Shown piece by piece: positions 26,323-35,629 of a stretch of DNA of 64,000 bases. Every line of letters begins with the position of its first letter. Within the stretch, counting starts at the first letter, position 1. Origin of the DNA: G963664835 sp963664835. Its GTDB lineage: Bacteria > Chloroflexota > UBA6077 > FW602-bin22 > JBCLEL01. Position numbers and translations under genes: made by a program. The notes beneath the pieces are model-generated. The model saw nothing but the letters and a program-made list of their open reading frames with translations, searched no databases and had not been told where the DNA came from. Where the stretch lies: assembly GCA_963664835.2 (NCBI GenBank), contig CAXXUG010000014.1, positions 159,937 to 223,936 on the forward strand. Direction: 5' to 3'.

Positions 26323-28392
26323 ATGTGTCCGACCATACCAGCTTTCCTAGTGATACGCAGAGGCATTCTGGGACTGGTCTGCGCACTCATTCTACTCATA
26401 GTCGCTGGGTGCCAACCCCAGATCGTTGAGGTTGAGAGACCGGTTGAAAGAGTGATCACCAGAGTGGTCGAGAAGCCGGTTGAAGTGGCCGTAACCCACA
26501 TTGTAGAGAAGACCGTTGAGGTCGTAGTTACAACCATAGTCGAAAGGCCCGTCGAGATTGTCGTGACTCGCGTGATCGAGAGGGCGGTCGATAGAATCGT
26601 TACTCGCGTAGTCGAGAGGCCGGTTGAAAGAATCGTTACTCGCGTAGTCGAGAGGCCGGCTGAAGAAACCATAACCGGCGAAGTCGAGAGTCCAACGCCT
26701 ATCGCGGTCACTCGCACGCCCGAGATGTCGGTCGAAGAAACTGCGACCCGCTCCGTCGCAGGCAGCGATCCAACTCCAACTGCAACTCCGACTGCAAGCC
26801 GGTTGCCCGAAACGGCAAGCCCAACTCGCACTAACGTTGCTCTTTCAGGACAGGCGAACGCGTCTAATCACCGGGAATCAGCGCAAGTGGCCGTTGATGG
26901 CAATGTGGACTCCACATGGAACTCCGGCAGATTTGCACCCCAATGGTTCATGGTCACTTTGGACTCGTTCTATCAGGTAGACCGCATGGAGTTGGTGGTC
27001 GCACAAGCGCCAGCTAGTGAAACGAGCCATGAAATCTGGTTTGAGGATATATCGGGTACATTCGAGAAGTACCACGAGTTCACAAATGTCCATACCGCTG
27101 ACGGTGACACGCTAGTCTTGACTGTAGAGCCTGCCAAGATAATCAATCGGGTACTGATACGCACCGTGAGTAGTCCAAGTTGGGTGGCGTGGCGCGAAAT
27201 CAGAGTTTTTGGCAGTCAGCCGTCGCCAGAGGCGATCGAGGAAGCAGAGTTGAGCCCCTTGATCGTGGGCGGTGTCGAGTGGCCAGATATCGACCTGGCC
27301 GGCGGGCTTGAGTTTCCTGTCCATATTACACACGCCGGTGACGGCACAGGACGCCTGTTTGTGATCGAACAGCGAGGCCGTATTCGCATAATCAAGGATG
27401 GCAAGATCGCCCCGGTTCCTTTCCTGGATATTACAGACCGGGTTATCTGCTGCGGAGAAATGGGTCTTCTTAGTATCGTCTTCCCACCGGGCTATGCCGA
27501 AAAGAACTATTTCTACGTGAACTACACCAGCAGCGACCGCAACCCTAAATTCTCGAGATCGGGACACACCGTAATTGCGCGGTATCGAATCGCTTCGGAC
27601 GCTGACATAGCTGATCCGGACAGCGAGGAAGTTCTGCTTATGATCGAGCAGCCGTCCGTTATCCACAATGGCGGTCCGATGGCGTTCGGCCCAAACGACG
27701 GCTATTTGTACATTGGGGTCGGAGACGGAGGTCCAGCCAACGATCCCGACAACCGGGGACAAGATCCTACAAGCCTTCTTGGAAAAATTCTGCGGATCGA
27801 TGTCGAATCTGGAGAATTTCCTTACAGCATCCCGTCCACGAATCCGTACCATCAGACTGACGGTTATCGAGGCGAGATCTGGGCTCTTGGCCTGCGAAAT
27901 CCATGGGGCCTCAGCTTCGATCGGGGGTCAGGCAACCTCTATATTGCTGATGTCGGTCAAGCCGAGTACGAGGAGATCAACTTTCAACCCGCGACGGCAA
28001 TTGGCGGCGAGAATTACGGGTGGAAGATCATGGAAGGACTACATTGTTTCCAGACTCAAGCTTGCGATTCCGCCGGGTTGACCCCTCCCGTGGTGGAGTA
28101 TCATCACTCTCTCGGATGCGCCGTCATAGGAGGTCACGTCTATCGCGGATCGCGGTATCCCAGAATGCAGGGCATTTACTACTATGCAGACTTTTGCACA
28201 GGGCAGATCTGGGGATTAAAGAAACAGGATGAGATATGGCGGAATACCTTTTTATTCGATGCTCCGTTCCAGATATCCACGATAGGCGAGGATGAAGATG
28301 GTAACTTGTACGTCGCCGACTACACGTACGGTTCGATCAGGATGCTCGCCGATACGTCAGCGGTCGCCACAGTTACACCGCCCGGCCAATAA
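26323..28392 (+). CDS. Lipoprotein with discoidin and glucose/sorbosone dehydrogenase-like domains
   Basis: A 689-residue secreted lipoprotein. The lipobox IVAGC ends at Cys30. Residues 31-125 are a 12-residue repeat of the VERPVERIVTRV type. A Ser/Thr/Pro linker leads to a discoidin-like (F5/8 C) domain (about 165-305, NVALSGQANASN..., VDGNVDSTWNSG). A GSDH beta-propeller follows (about 320-675: THAGDGTGRLFVIEQRGRI, HNGGPMAFGPNDGYLYIGVG, GLRNPWGLSFD). PQQ-dependent aldose dehydrogenases share this fold; PQQ use here is inference. A broken paralogue follows. Confidence 0.87.
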   Translation: MCPTIPAFLVIRRGILGLVCALILLIVAGCQPQIVEVERPVERVITRVVEKPVEVAVTHIVEKTVEVVVTTIVERPVEIVVTRVIERAVDRIVTRVVERPVERIVTRVVERPAEETITGEVESPTPIAVTRTPEMSVEETATRSVAGSDPTPTATPTASRLPETASPTRTNVALSGQANASNHRESAQVAVDGNVDSTWNSGRFAPQWFMVTLDSFYQVDRMELVVAQAPASETSHEIWFEDISGTFEKYHEFTNVHTADGDTLVLTVEPAKIINRVLIRTVSSPSWVAWREIRVFGSQPSPEAIEEAELSPLIVGGVEWPDIDLAGGLEFPVHITHAGDGTGRLFVIEQRGRIRIIKDGKIAPVPFLDITDRVICCGEMGLLSIVFPPGYAEKNYFYVNYTSSDRNPKFSRSGHTVIARYRIASDADIADPDSEEVLLMIEQPSVIHNGGPMAFGPNDGYLYIGVGDGGPANDPDNRGQDPTSLLGKILRIDVESGEFPYSIPSTNPYHQTDGYRGEIWALGLRNPWGLSFDRGSGNLYIADVGQAEYEEINFQPATAIGGENYGWKIMEGLHCFQTQACDSAGLTPPVVEYHHSLGCAVIGGHVYRGSRYPRMQGIYYYADFCTGQIWGLKKQDEIWRNTFLFDAPFQISTIGEDEDGNLYVADYTYGSIRMLADTSAVATVTPPGQ
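26425..26690 (+). repeat. 36-bp coding tandem repeat (12-residue units)
   Basis: About seven units encode the VERPVE/IVTRV repeat of the lipoprotein. Two of the last units are almost identical at base level (AGAATCGTTACTCGCGTAGT at 26593 and 26629), which points to recent unit duplication. Confidence 0.75.
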
Positions 28393-28509
28393 CTGAGAGC
28401 GAATAACTCCCTCAGGTATCTTATCCCGCTGATCGGCGGCCTAAAGCGAGCGTATCAGCCTGGAATTGATCGACTAACCCATGGGGACTGCGCGATTGGC
28501 AGCGTATTT

Positions 28510-30583
28510 ATGCTGAATACTCTGGTAGCCAGCCGACCGCAAATCATCGAAGTTGAGAAGCCTGTGACCCGCATCGTAGAGGTGCCAGTCCAGATTGTAG
28601 TAACCGAAGTGGTCGAAAAGGTTGTGACTCGAGAAATGGAACCGACAACCGTGGCTAAAGTTAGCCCTGAACCGAGGGAAACTCAGATGTCGATCGATGC
28701 GCCCTCGTCTCGAACTAACGTTGCCCTGTTCGGGTCAGCCTCGGTCTCGAACGGTCAAGAGTCGGCATCGCATGCCATCGACAACGACTTGGACACTTTC
28801 TGGTCAGCGGCGGGTTTCCCTGTTCAGTGGATTCAGTTAACGTTTGACGGATTCTATCTAATACACAACATTGAGTTGGTTGTAACCCAAGCGCCACCCG
28901 GCGAGACAAGCCATGAGATCTGGGTTGGAGACGCTTCCGGCGCACTCGTAAAACATCACGAGTTTATCGGTGTCCACACTTCAGACGGTCAGACTCTGAG
29001 CCTCCCACTCGAGCCGCCGTTGGCGCTAGATCGGGTAATGATTCGAACCGTTGAGGGCCCCAGTTGGGTAGCCTGGCGCGAGGTAAGATTGTTTGGCACG
29101 CCAACATCACACCAGCTAGTCGACGGAACAATGACTGACGCCGAGGAGCAGTCGGCGGAATGGCCACAAATCGATCTGCGTGGCAACCTGGAGCTACCGG
29201 TTCAGATTACAAACGCCGGCGACGGCAGCGGTCGAATGTTCATCGTTGAGCAGATGGGCCGCATCAGGATCATCGACGATGGGAACCTCCTGCCCACACC
29301 ATTTCTCGACATATCTGAGCACAGGTTGCGTGCTGCCACGAGCAAGGACTTTTCAGCGTGGCCTTTCCACCGAATTTTGCCAATAAGCAGTATTTCTACG
29401 TCAACTATACGAATACGGAAGGGAATACTGTGGTTGCGCGGTACAGGCTAACCGACGATCCCAACCTAGCAGATCCAGAAAGCGCCGAGACAATCTTGGG
29501 CATTGATCAACCTCACGAGTTTCATAATGGCGGACACATGGCGTTTGGACCGAGAGATGGCTACCTGTACATCGGCACGGGCGATGGGGGCCCTCCGGGA
29601 AGCGGCGGGGGCCGGGCGCAGGATCCTGGAACTCTGCTAGGGAAGATTCTGAGAATAGATGTAGAATCCGGCGTCGCGCCGTACTCAATTCCAGACAGCA
29701 ACCCTTTCACTCAATCCGCCGGCTACCGGGGGAGATCTGGGCCCTGGGTCTTCGCAATCCTTGGGGATTCGCGTTCGACCCTCAGACGGGCGATCTGTAC
29801 ATTGGCGATGTGGGTGAGGGCGAATACGAAGAGGTCAACTACCAGCCGGCTTCGAGCAAAGGCGGTGAAAACTACGGATGGCCCATCATGGAAGGCATCC
29901 ATTGTTACGATCCGGACCCCTGTAGCCCTCTCGGACTCACACAACCTGTTGCTGAGTACTCGCATTCACGAGGTTGCGCCGTTATCGGCGGTCCCGTCTA
30001 TCGTGGCTCCAAGTTCGCCAAAATGCAGGGTATCTATTTCTACGCCGATTTTTGTTCTGGGCTCATCTGGGGTTTAAGGCGCGTCGGCGATAGCTGGCAA
30101 AGCGCACTGCTCTACGATGCTCCGTTCCTAATCACAGGCATCGGCGAAGACGAGGATGGCAATCTCTACGTCACCAATTACACCCATGGCACGATCCTCG
30201 CGTTGGAACAGCAGCTTCAGGTCTCTACCGCGACTACCGAGGGCACCGCTACGGCCACAGTCGCACCAGCCGAACAAACGGCCGAGCGGGTGAACGGCTT
30301 GGCTGAAAAGGGTCGACTCTTGTTTGTCGACCGTGGATGCGTCGCGTGCCACGTGGTCTCGTCGGTGCCGGAGGCCATTGGGACGTCAGGACCGGCACTG
30401 GATGGCTTTGGCAATCCCTCGAAGTGGCCTTTGATCGCCGGCGTACTGGTCAACACTCCGGACAACGCGAAACGGTGGATTATCAACCCTGCGTCTTTCA
30501 AATCCGATACCGCCATGCTCAATCTCGGCCTTTCCGACTCCGATGCGGACGCAATCATCGCGTTGCTGGGGACCCTGCAATGA
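28510..30583 (+). pseudogene. Broken paralogue: discoidin + GSDH propeller + cytochrome c domain
   Basis: The homologous protein is spread over three frames. Frame 1 (28510 to about 29320) has the repeat and discoidin parts; frame 3 (about 29325-29728) has ACCHEQGLFSVAFPPNFAN and the propeller; frame 2 (about 29733-30583) has the rest plus a C-terminal cytochrome c domain (GCVACH). The breaks are single-base losses near 29320-29325 and in a G run at 29728-29732. The N-terminus also lacks a signal peptide and lipobox Cys: VAGCQPQ in the intact copy corresponds to VASRPQ here. Decay is more likely than assembly error, but the G-run break needs checking. Confidence 0.8.
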
Positions 30584-30654
30584 GCTTGAGATGATCTCAA
30601 GCTCGCAGGTGAAACACTCAGGCAGGAATTCAGGGTTTGCGCCCAGAAAGAATC

Positions 30655-31812
30655 TTACAGGGCTTGTTCGTAGAGGCGATAACGCTTATACAGATCGAAC
30701 CCAAGATTCTCGATCGCGTTGTTCATCAGGTGATTGTCCTCAAGTACCCACGACATCTCACCCTCTTTGTAACCCCGCCTTCTAGCTCGATCGTACGCTT
30801 CCATCATCAGAATTGGAGCTACTCCCCGCTTCTGCCACTCCCCCACAATTCCAAGGGCGAGTGAGCGCAGGCGGTCGATTTTCCGCCGATACCAGAGCAA
30901 CTTCAGGATCCCGAACGGCCAGAGCCGCCCATCCATATGGCGCAGAACCTGGTTGTAGTCGGGCAGAGCAATAAAGACACCGATCGGCTCTTCGCCACTA
31001 TAAGCGAATACGACAAGCTCGGGATCGATTATCAACTTCAGGTCACTGGCGAGCAGGTCGATTTCGCCATCGGTGAGTGGCACGAATCCCCAGTTCTCGG
31101 TCCACGCCTGGTTATATATCACCTTGATAGTCTCGACTTCGCGGACAAAGCTGCTCATATCGGCGACTCTTGTCCGTATGCCGTGCCGCTGCTGTGCCCG
31201 TTTGGCGACACGGCGCCAACGATTGAATTGGGCAGCGTTGGCATCAATGGTAGAGCGATCGCCCCAATAGGCAAGCATGTCCTTGGCCTTTGTCAGCCCG
31301 GCGGCCTCATAAAGGTCGGGATAGAACGGGGGGTTGTACAGCATCAGAACGTAGGGACTGCCTTCAAAACCATCCACAAGCAATCCGCATTCATCGTTCA
31401 GCGAGTATTGCACCGGTCCCAGCATGGATTTCAAGCCCCGGCTGGCCAGCCAACGGCCGGCGGCACCGAAGAGGGCCGAAGCGACAGAAGGATCATTCAC
31501 AGACTCAAAGAAGCCGAAAAAGCCTGTCGGTTCATCGTGGACATCCAAGTAGAGTTGATTATGAATGGCGGCAATGCGTCCTACGATCTTGTCCCGGCTA
31601 TCGCGGGCCAGCAGCAACTCAGCGGCACCGTGATCGTAAAATGGATGCCTGTTCGCGTCCAGCAGCTTGCGTTGTTCGCGGCGGAGGGGTGGAACCCAAT
31701 ACGGGTCGTCTCGATATAGTTCATAAGGCAATTCGATGAACGCGTCGAATTCGGCCGGACTGCTGACGGACAGGATCCTTACATCGTTCTCGGGCATCCT
31801 CATAATCTCCAT
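30655..31812 (-). CDS. GNAT-like acyltransferase family protein
   Basis: A 385-residue protein with an N-terminal module (SPAEFDAFIELPYELYRDDPYWVPPL), LLARDSRDKIVGRIAAI as a GNAT core strand, and a C-terminal half ending MMEAYDRARRRGYKEGEMSW. ENLGF near the end also suits an acetyltransferase fold. The family is widespread in Chloroflexota and others but has no agreed substrate. It is alone on the minus strand. No signal peptide. Confidence 0.7.
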   Translation of the reverse strand: MEIMRMPENDVRILSVSSPAEFDAFIELPYELYRDDPYWVPPLRREQRKLLDANRHPFYDHGAAELLLARDSRDKIVGRIAAIHNQLYLDVHDEPTGFFGFFESVNDPSVASALFGAAGRWLASRGLKSMLGPVQYSLNDECGLLVDGFEGSPYVLMLYNPPFYPDLYEAAGLTKAKDMLAYWGDRSTIDANAAQFNRWRRVAKRAQQRHGIRTRVADMSSFVREVETIKVIYNQAWTENWGFVPLTDGEIDLLASDLKLIIDPELVVFAYSGEEPIGVFIALPDYNQVLRHMDGRLWPFGILKLLWYRRKIDRLRSLALGIVGEWQKRGVAPILMMEAYDRARRRGYKEGEMSWVLEDNHLMNNAIENLGFDLYKRYRLYEQAL

Positions 31813-31979
31813 TCGGCAGGTACATTAACATATCTGGGGAGTCCCGACGCAGAATCCTCATTGAGCACAATCACTTCGAAGACCAACTCACCCAACACTC
31901 GCGGCGACCGTATAGCGGGAATAAAATCTACACTAGAACTATTATCAACCCTTGAAGATTCTAATCTGTGGTTGAGTGG

Positions 31980-32717
31980 ATGGATATCGAATCAATAAAC
32001 GTATTCTTCGCGTTGTTCGCGGGCTTGCTGTCGTTCGTTTCGCCCTGCGTACTGCCGCTGGTACCGGCCTATTTGGCCTACATCACCGGCGAGTCGGCCA
32101 GTGACCGCCCCGGTGAGTCAATTGCACAGACCCGTAGGCGAACGGTAATATCGGCGGTCTTGTTCGTCATCGGAATGTCAGCGGTAATCACGGCATTCGG
32201 CGCTTCGGCGTCTGCTCTAGGCCAACTACTACTTGAGTATCGGCTCTTGACGACCAAGGTTGCCGGCGTCCTGATTATCGTGTTCGGCCTACAGATGGCC
32301 GGCATTCTCAGGATTCCGTTCCTGTATCGAGAGGCCCGTCTTGACTTTACGCTGTTCCGTAACCGGGGCTATTTCGGCGCCGCTTTGATGGGCGGGGCCT
32401 TCGCAATAGGGTGGACGCCGTGCGTAGGAATAGTGCTTGGCGGCCTATTTCTGTTAGCGAGCCAACAGGACACCCTCTACCAGGGCATGAGTCTACTCTT
32501 TGTCTATTCGCTTGGGCTGGGGTTACCCTTTGTCCTGACGGCATTGGCCTTACAGGGTTCGACGACCGTCATGCGGGCGCTCAAAGCCAACTTCAGGAAA
32601 GTTTCGACTGCTTCGGGCGTCCTGTTGATTGCAATGGGCATGCTGGTTTTCAGCGACCGTCTAAGCCTGATCACAAGTTCGCTCATTGCAACGTTTGGAG
32701 TCGGACTAACACAGTAG
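31980..32717 (+). CDS. ccdA: CcdA-type thiol-disulfide electron transporter
   Basis: A 245-residue inner membrane protein with six hydrophobic segments. The redox Cys pair is visible: LSFVSPCVLPLVPAYL (Cys23) and AIGWTPCVGIVLGG. CcdA moves electrons from cytosolic thioredoxin to extracytoplasmic thiol proteins, such as those in cytochrome c maturation. An in-frame GTG at 31968 would add four residues. It is followed after 48 bases by the two DUF3179 genes, which carry predicted extracytoplasmic Sec/Cys motifs, so these proteins may be its electron acceptors. Confidence 0.9.
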   Translation: MDIESINVFFALFAGLLSFVSPCVLPLVPAYLAYITGESASDRPGESIAQTRRRTVISAVLFVIGMSAVITAFGASASALGQLLLEYRLLTTKVAGVLIIVFGLQMAGILRIPFLYREARLDFTLFRNRGYFGAALMGGAFAIGWTPCVGIVLGGLFLLASQQDTLYQGMSLLFVYSLGLGLPFVLTALALQGSTTVMRALKANFRKVSTASGVLLIAMGMLVFSDRLSLITSSLIATFGVGLTQ

Positions 32718-32765
32718 CATGTTTTCGCGCTTGTACCTGAGACCCCAATTAGGAGCTACTCCGAA

Positions 32766-33842
32766 GTGAATTGGTTACGAACACTACCGCTGTTTGCGCT
32801 CATAGTCCCGCTCGTTGCGGGATGCAGCGCCGGTACAGACTCAACTTTCGAGGTCCCAAAGCCCCCGACTGAAAGTTCAGGCGAACCATACAGTCGCCCC
32901 ACAGCGGACGAAATGAAGATCGTGCTACCGCGCGACGCCATACCAGCAATCTTCGAACCAACATTCCTGACAGTCAGCGACGCAAACGAAGTCTACGGCG
33001 ACGAGGAGCCGATAATCGGCGTGGAGATCGACGGTGAGGCCCATGCCTACTCAACCATCCACCTGAACGGCCACGAGATTGTGAATGATGAGATCGCCGG
33101 CCGCAAGATCGCGGTGACTTGGTGACCACTCTGCTATACGGGCATCGTGTATGCCAGAGAGATCGATGGCGAGACCTATACATTTGGAGTATCGGGAAAA
33201 CTACTGCGCAACGTCCTAGTAATGTACGATCGCGAGACCAACAGTGAATGGAGCCAGCTTATCGGGGAGGCGCTGACGGGACCGCTCACAGGCACGAAGC
33301 TCGATCTCGTGCCATCGAGCCGAATGACCTGGAAGGAATGGCGAGACCGGTACCCCAACACACTTGCCTTACAGAAACCTAAGTACACTGGTTTCGATTC
33401 CTATGACCGGTACTACCGATCCAACGAGGCCGGCCTGATAGGTGAGACTATTCGCGATGACCGCCTTCAGATCAAGCAACTGGTGGTAGGGATAAATGTG
33501 GCGGATGTCGCTATCGCCTACCCTTATTCAGAGCTTGAAGGGGCTCCTGTGGTCAATGATGAAGTTGCCGAGCGTAAGTTGCTGGTCACATTCAACGCCG
33601 AAACCGAGAGTATCGGGGTTTTCGACCGAGAACTGGATGGACAGATCCTAACCTTCTCCGAACTGGAGAGCGATAGCGAGAAAATGAGGGATCAGGAGAC
33701 TGAGTCTACGTGGAACAGGCTAACTGGTCAGGGAATCGAGGGGCCGCTCAAGGGCAAAGCACTAACGAAGCTTCCATATACGAGTTCATTCTGGTTCGGC
33801 TGGAAGGACAACTACCCCGACACTTTGGTGTACGGTGAATGA
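32766..33842 (+). CDS. DUF3179 lipoprotein with in-frame UGA (predicted selenoprotein), copy 1
   Basis: One 358-residue product if UGA 33123-33125 is decoded; otherwise two fragments. The start (MNWLRTLPLFALIVPLVAGC) is a lipoprotein signal. The DUF3179 core runs from about residue 45. At residue 120 the UGA stands exactly where family members have Cys: GRKIAVTW-[UGA]-PLCYTGIVYAREIDG, giving Sec120-Pro-Leu-Cys123. The frame continues for 239 codons with full family similarity (FGVSGKLLRNVLVMYD, SEWSQL). The C-terminal half repeats the fold without the redox motif (VNDEVAERKLLVTFN). A hairpin follows the UGA. It sits between ccdA and a paralogue with the same UGA. Confidence 0.85.
33123..33159 (+). 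promoter_or_regulatory. UGA codon with bacterial SECIS-like hairpin, copy 1
   Basis: UGA 33123-33125; 15 bases later GGCAT (33141-33145) pairs with ATGCC (33151-33155) around the loop CGTGT, with a G at the second loop position. CTCT (33129-33132) can pair with AGAG (33156-33159) as a lower helix. The distance from UGA to the loop (20 bases) fits the bacterial SECIS model. Confidence 0.7.
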
Positions 33843-33873
33843 TCCGGCTACTCCTATCAACGGCGGCGCGCTG

Positions 33874-35097
33874 ATGAAGTGGGTTTCCCCGCTGGTGCTC
33901 GTGATCGTCTTGTCGATGGTGGCATGCACATCGGCATCTGAATCGGAAGTTCGAGACCGATTTCTGACCACTCTGGCGATGTCCGATACCAATCAGGAGT
34001 TGACGCCCAGCCCGATAGCAAATGTAACGCCGTCGGCTACCAGCATCAGCGTACGGGCAACGGCGGTGGCAACTCCTACTGCCATTCAGACTCGGCCATT
34101 AGAAGCGTCTCGTTCGCCAACCTACACCCCCGTTCCGCGCGCCAGCAACCGTCCCCGCGCGCATGAAATCAGGATTGTCTTACAGAAGGATGCGATCCCA
34201 GCAATACTCAATCCAAGTTTCCTGACGGTATCCGAGGCAGTCGATGTATACCACGACGACGAGTTGGTCTTGGGCGTGGAAATCAATGGCGAGGCGCACG
34301 CCTACTCGATCGCATGGTTGAGCAGGGTCGAAATCGTCAACGACGTGGTCGGCGGTCGCAAGATCGCCGCGACCTGGTGACCACTTTGCTATACGGGCAT
34401 CGTGTATGCCAGAGAGATCGATGGGAAGGAGTTTACTTTCGGGGTGTCGGGCAAGCTACTGCGAAATACGCTGGTGATGTACGACCATCAAACAAACAGC
34501 GAATGGGGGCAGCTGTTGGGGAAGGCCCTTCTGGGGCCGATGGCCGGGACACAACTCGAGGTCCTGCCGGCAAGCCACTGGACCTGGAAGGAGTGGCGCG
34601 AACTACATCCACACACTCTTGCATTGGAGAAACCAGCTTACGTAGAACGCGACCCCTATGAGTCCTATTACGAAATGAACGTCGCCGGGATTATGGGTGA
34701 GACGGTTAAAGATGACCGCTTGGCCAAAAAGGAGCAGGTCATCGGCCTACTGATAGGCGAAACCCCGATCGCGTATTCGTACGAAGCGCTGGCAGAGATG
34801 CCTGTCTTGAACGACGTGGTCGGGGAACGACAACTCCTGATCACATTTGATGTCGACACGCGAAGCGTCGCGGTGTTCGATCGGACGATCGACGGCAGGA
34901 CGCTGACTTTCACTCAGGTAGAGAACGACGATGACCTAATTGAGGATCTCGAGAGCGGTACTACTTGGAACAGGCTGAGCGGGCGAGCCACTGCCGGCCC
35001 ATTGAAAGACAGTGCGTTGACTCGGCTGCCGTTTACGACCGCCTTCTGGTTCGGCTGGAAGGACAACTACCCTGACACGCTTGTCTATGGAGAGTAA
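33874..35097 (+). CDS. DUF3179 lipoprotein with in-frame UGA (predicted selenoprotein), copy 2
   Basis: A paralogue of the previous gene, 407 residues with UGA 34378-34380 decoded. The ATG at 33874 opens a lipoprotein signal (LVLVIVLSMVAC); the GTG at 33835 would extend it needlessly. A low-complexity Thr/Pro linker of about 80 residues precedes the DUF3179 core. Residue 169 is the UGA in GRKIAATW-[UGA]-PLCYTGIVYAREIDG, giving Sec169 and Cys172. The open frame continues to 35097. The 46 bases from the UGA onward differ from copy 1 at one base, whereas flanking codons differ at many third positions. The gene starts 31 bases after copy 1, so ccdA and both copies form an operon. Confidence 0.85.
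34378..34414 (+). promoter_or_regulatory. UGA codon with bacterial SECIS-like hairpin, copy 2
   Basis: The same structure as copy 1: UGA 34378-34380, GGCAT 34396-34400, loop CGTGT, ATGCC 34406-34410. The only change, C to T in the lower helix (CTTT 34384-34387 with AGAG 34411-34414), keeps pairing as a G-U wobble. Confidence 0.7.
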
Positions 35098-35274
35098 GCC
35101 GAACTCCTAGAGGAGCACCAAATCTCGGAAGTCGCTCATCCGGCTGCCTTCACCAAGATATCGCCCGATGATTGGCTGTCAACCTCAAAACTTCCGCCAG
35201 ATCCTCTCAATTGGCCCCCCTGTTGGCAAACATTCTGGATAGCAGTTCGCAACGCTGCCGGCGACCCTCAGTAG

Positions 35275-35392
35275 TTGTTTTGCATTTTGTGCCGTTGCCG
35301 AGGCCTGCTCGGCGCAAATCCACCGATGTCCGCGGTGGGAACCGAGCTATACGCTTGGACGGCATTGGATCGGTTTCTTGTTTTGCATTTTT
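35275..35392 (-). repeat. Inverted relative of the 105-bp repeat
   Basis: TTGTTTTGCATTTT occurs at 35275 and 35378, about 103 bases apart. It is the reverse complement of AAAATGCAAAACAA at the 16.3-kb repeat, and the spacing is almost the same there. Similarity between the markers is weak. A hairpin GCCGAG/CTCGGC with a 5-base loop lies at 35297-35313. The non-coding stretch 35098-35629 contains nothing else that I recognise. Confidence 0.5.
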
Positions 35393-35629
35393 CGGTTCAG
35401 CCGTATATCCCGCTTGTTTGGGCACACATCTGTAGTCTGGACTCACGAGGACATCGAACCATAACCGTCATCAAGAGAACGTTAATCTTATGTTAAGCTT
35501 CGCGTCTTGGTAACGATACTGTACGGGTCGATCGGGGCCGGCGGAGTCACGCCAAGTTGTGAAAATTGTGCCGACATGGTATGCGCGTCTCCCCTGTTGT
35601 GGCTAAGGCCTTCGATTGACGGGTGGGTA

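Noticed and set aside
32766..35097. Reading UGA as Trp (alternative genetic code)
   Set aside because: UGA ends many well-defined genes here (for example hom and comD), and Trp is encoded by UGG, including the codon just before both UGAs.
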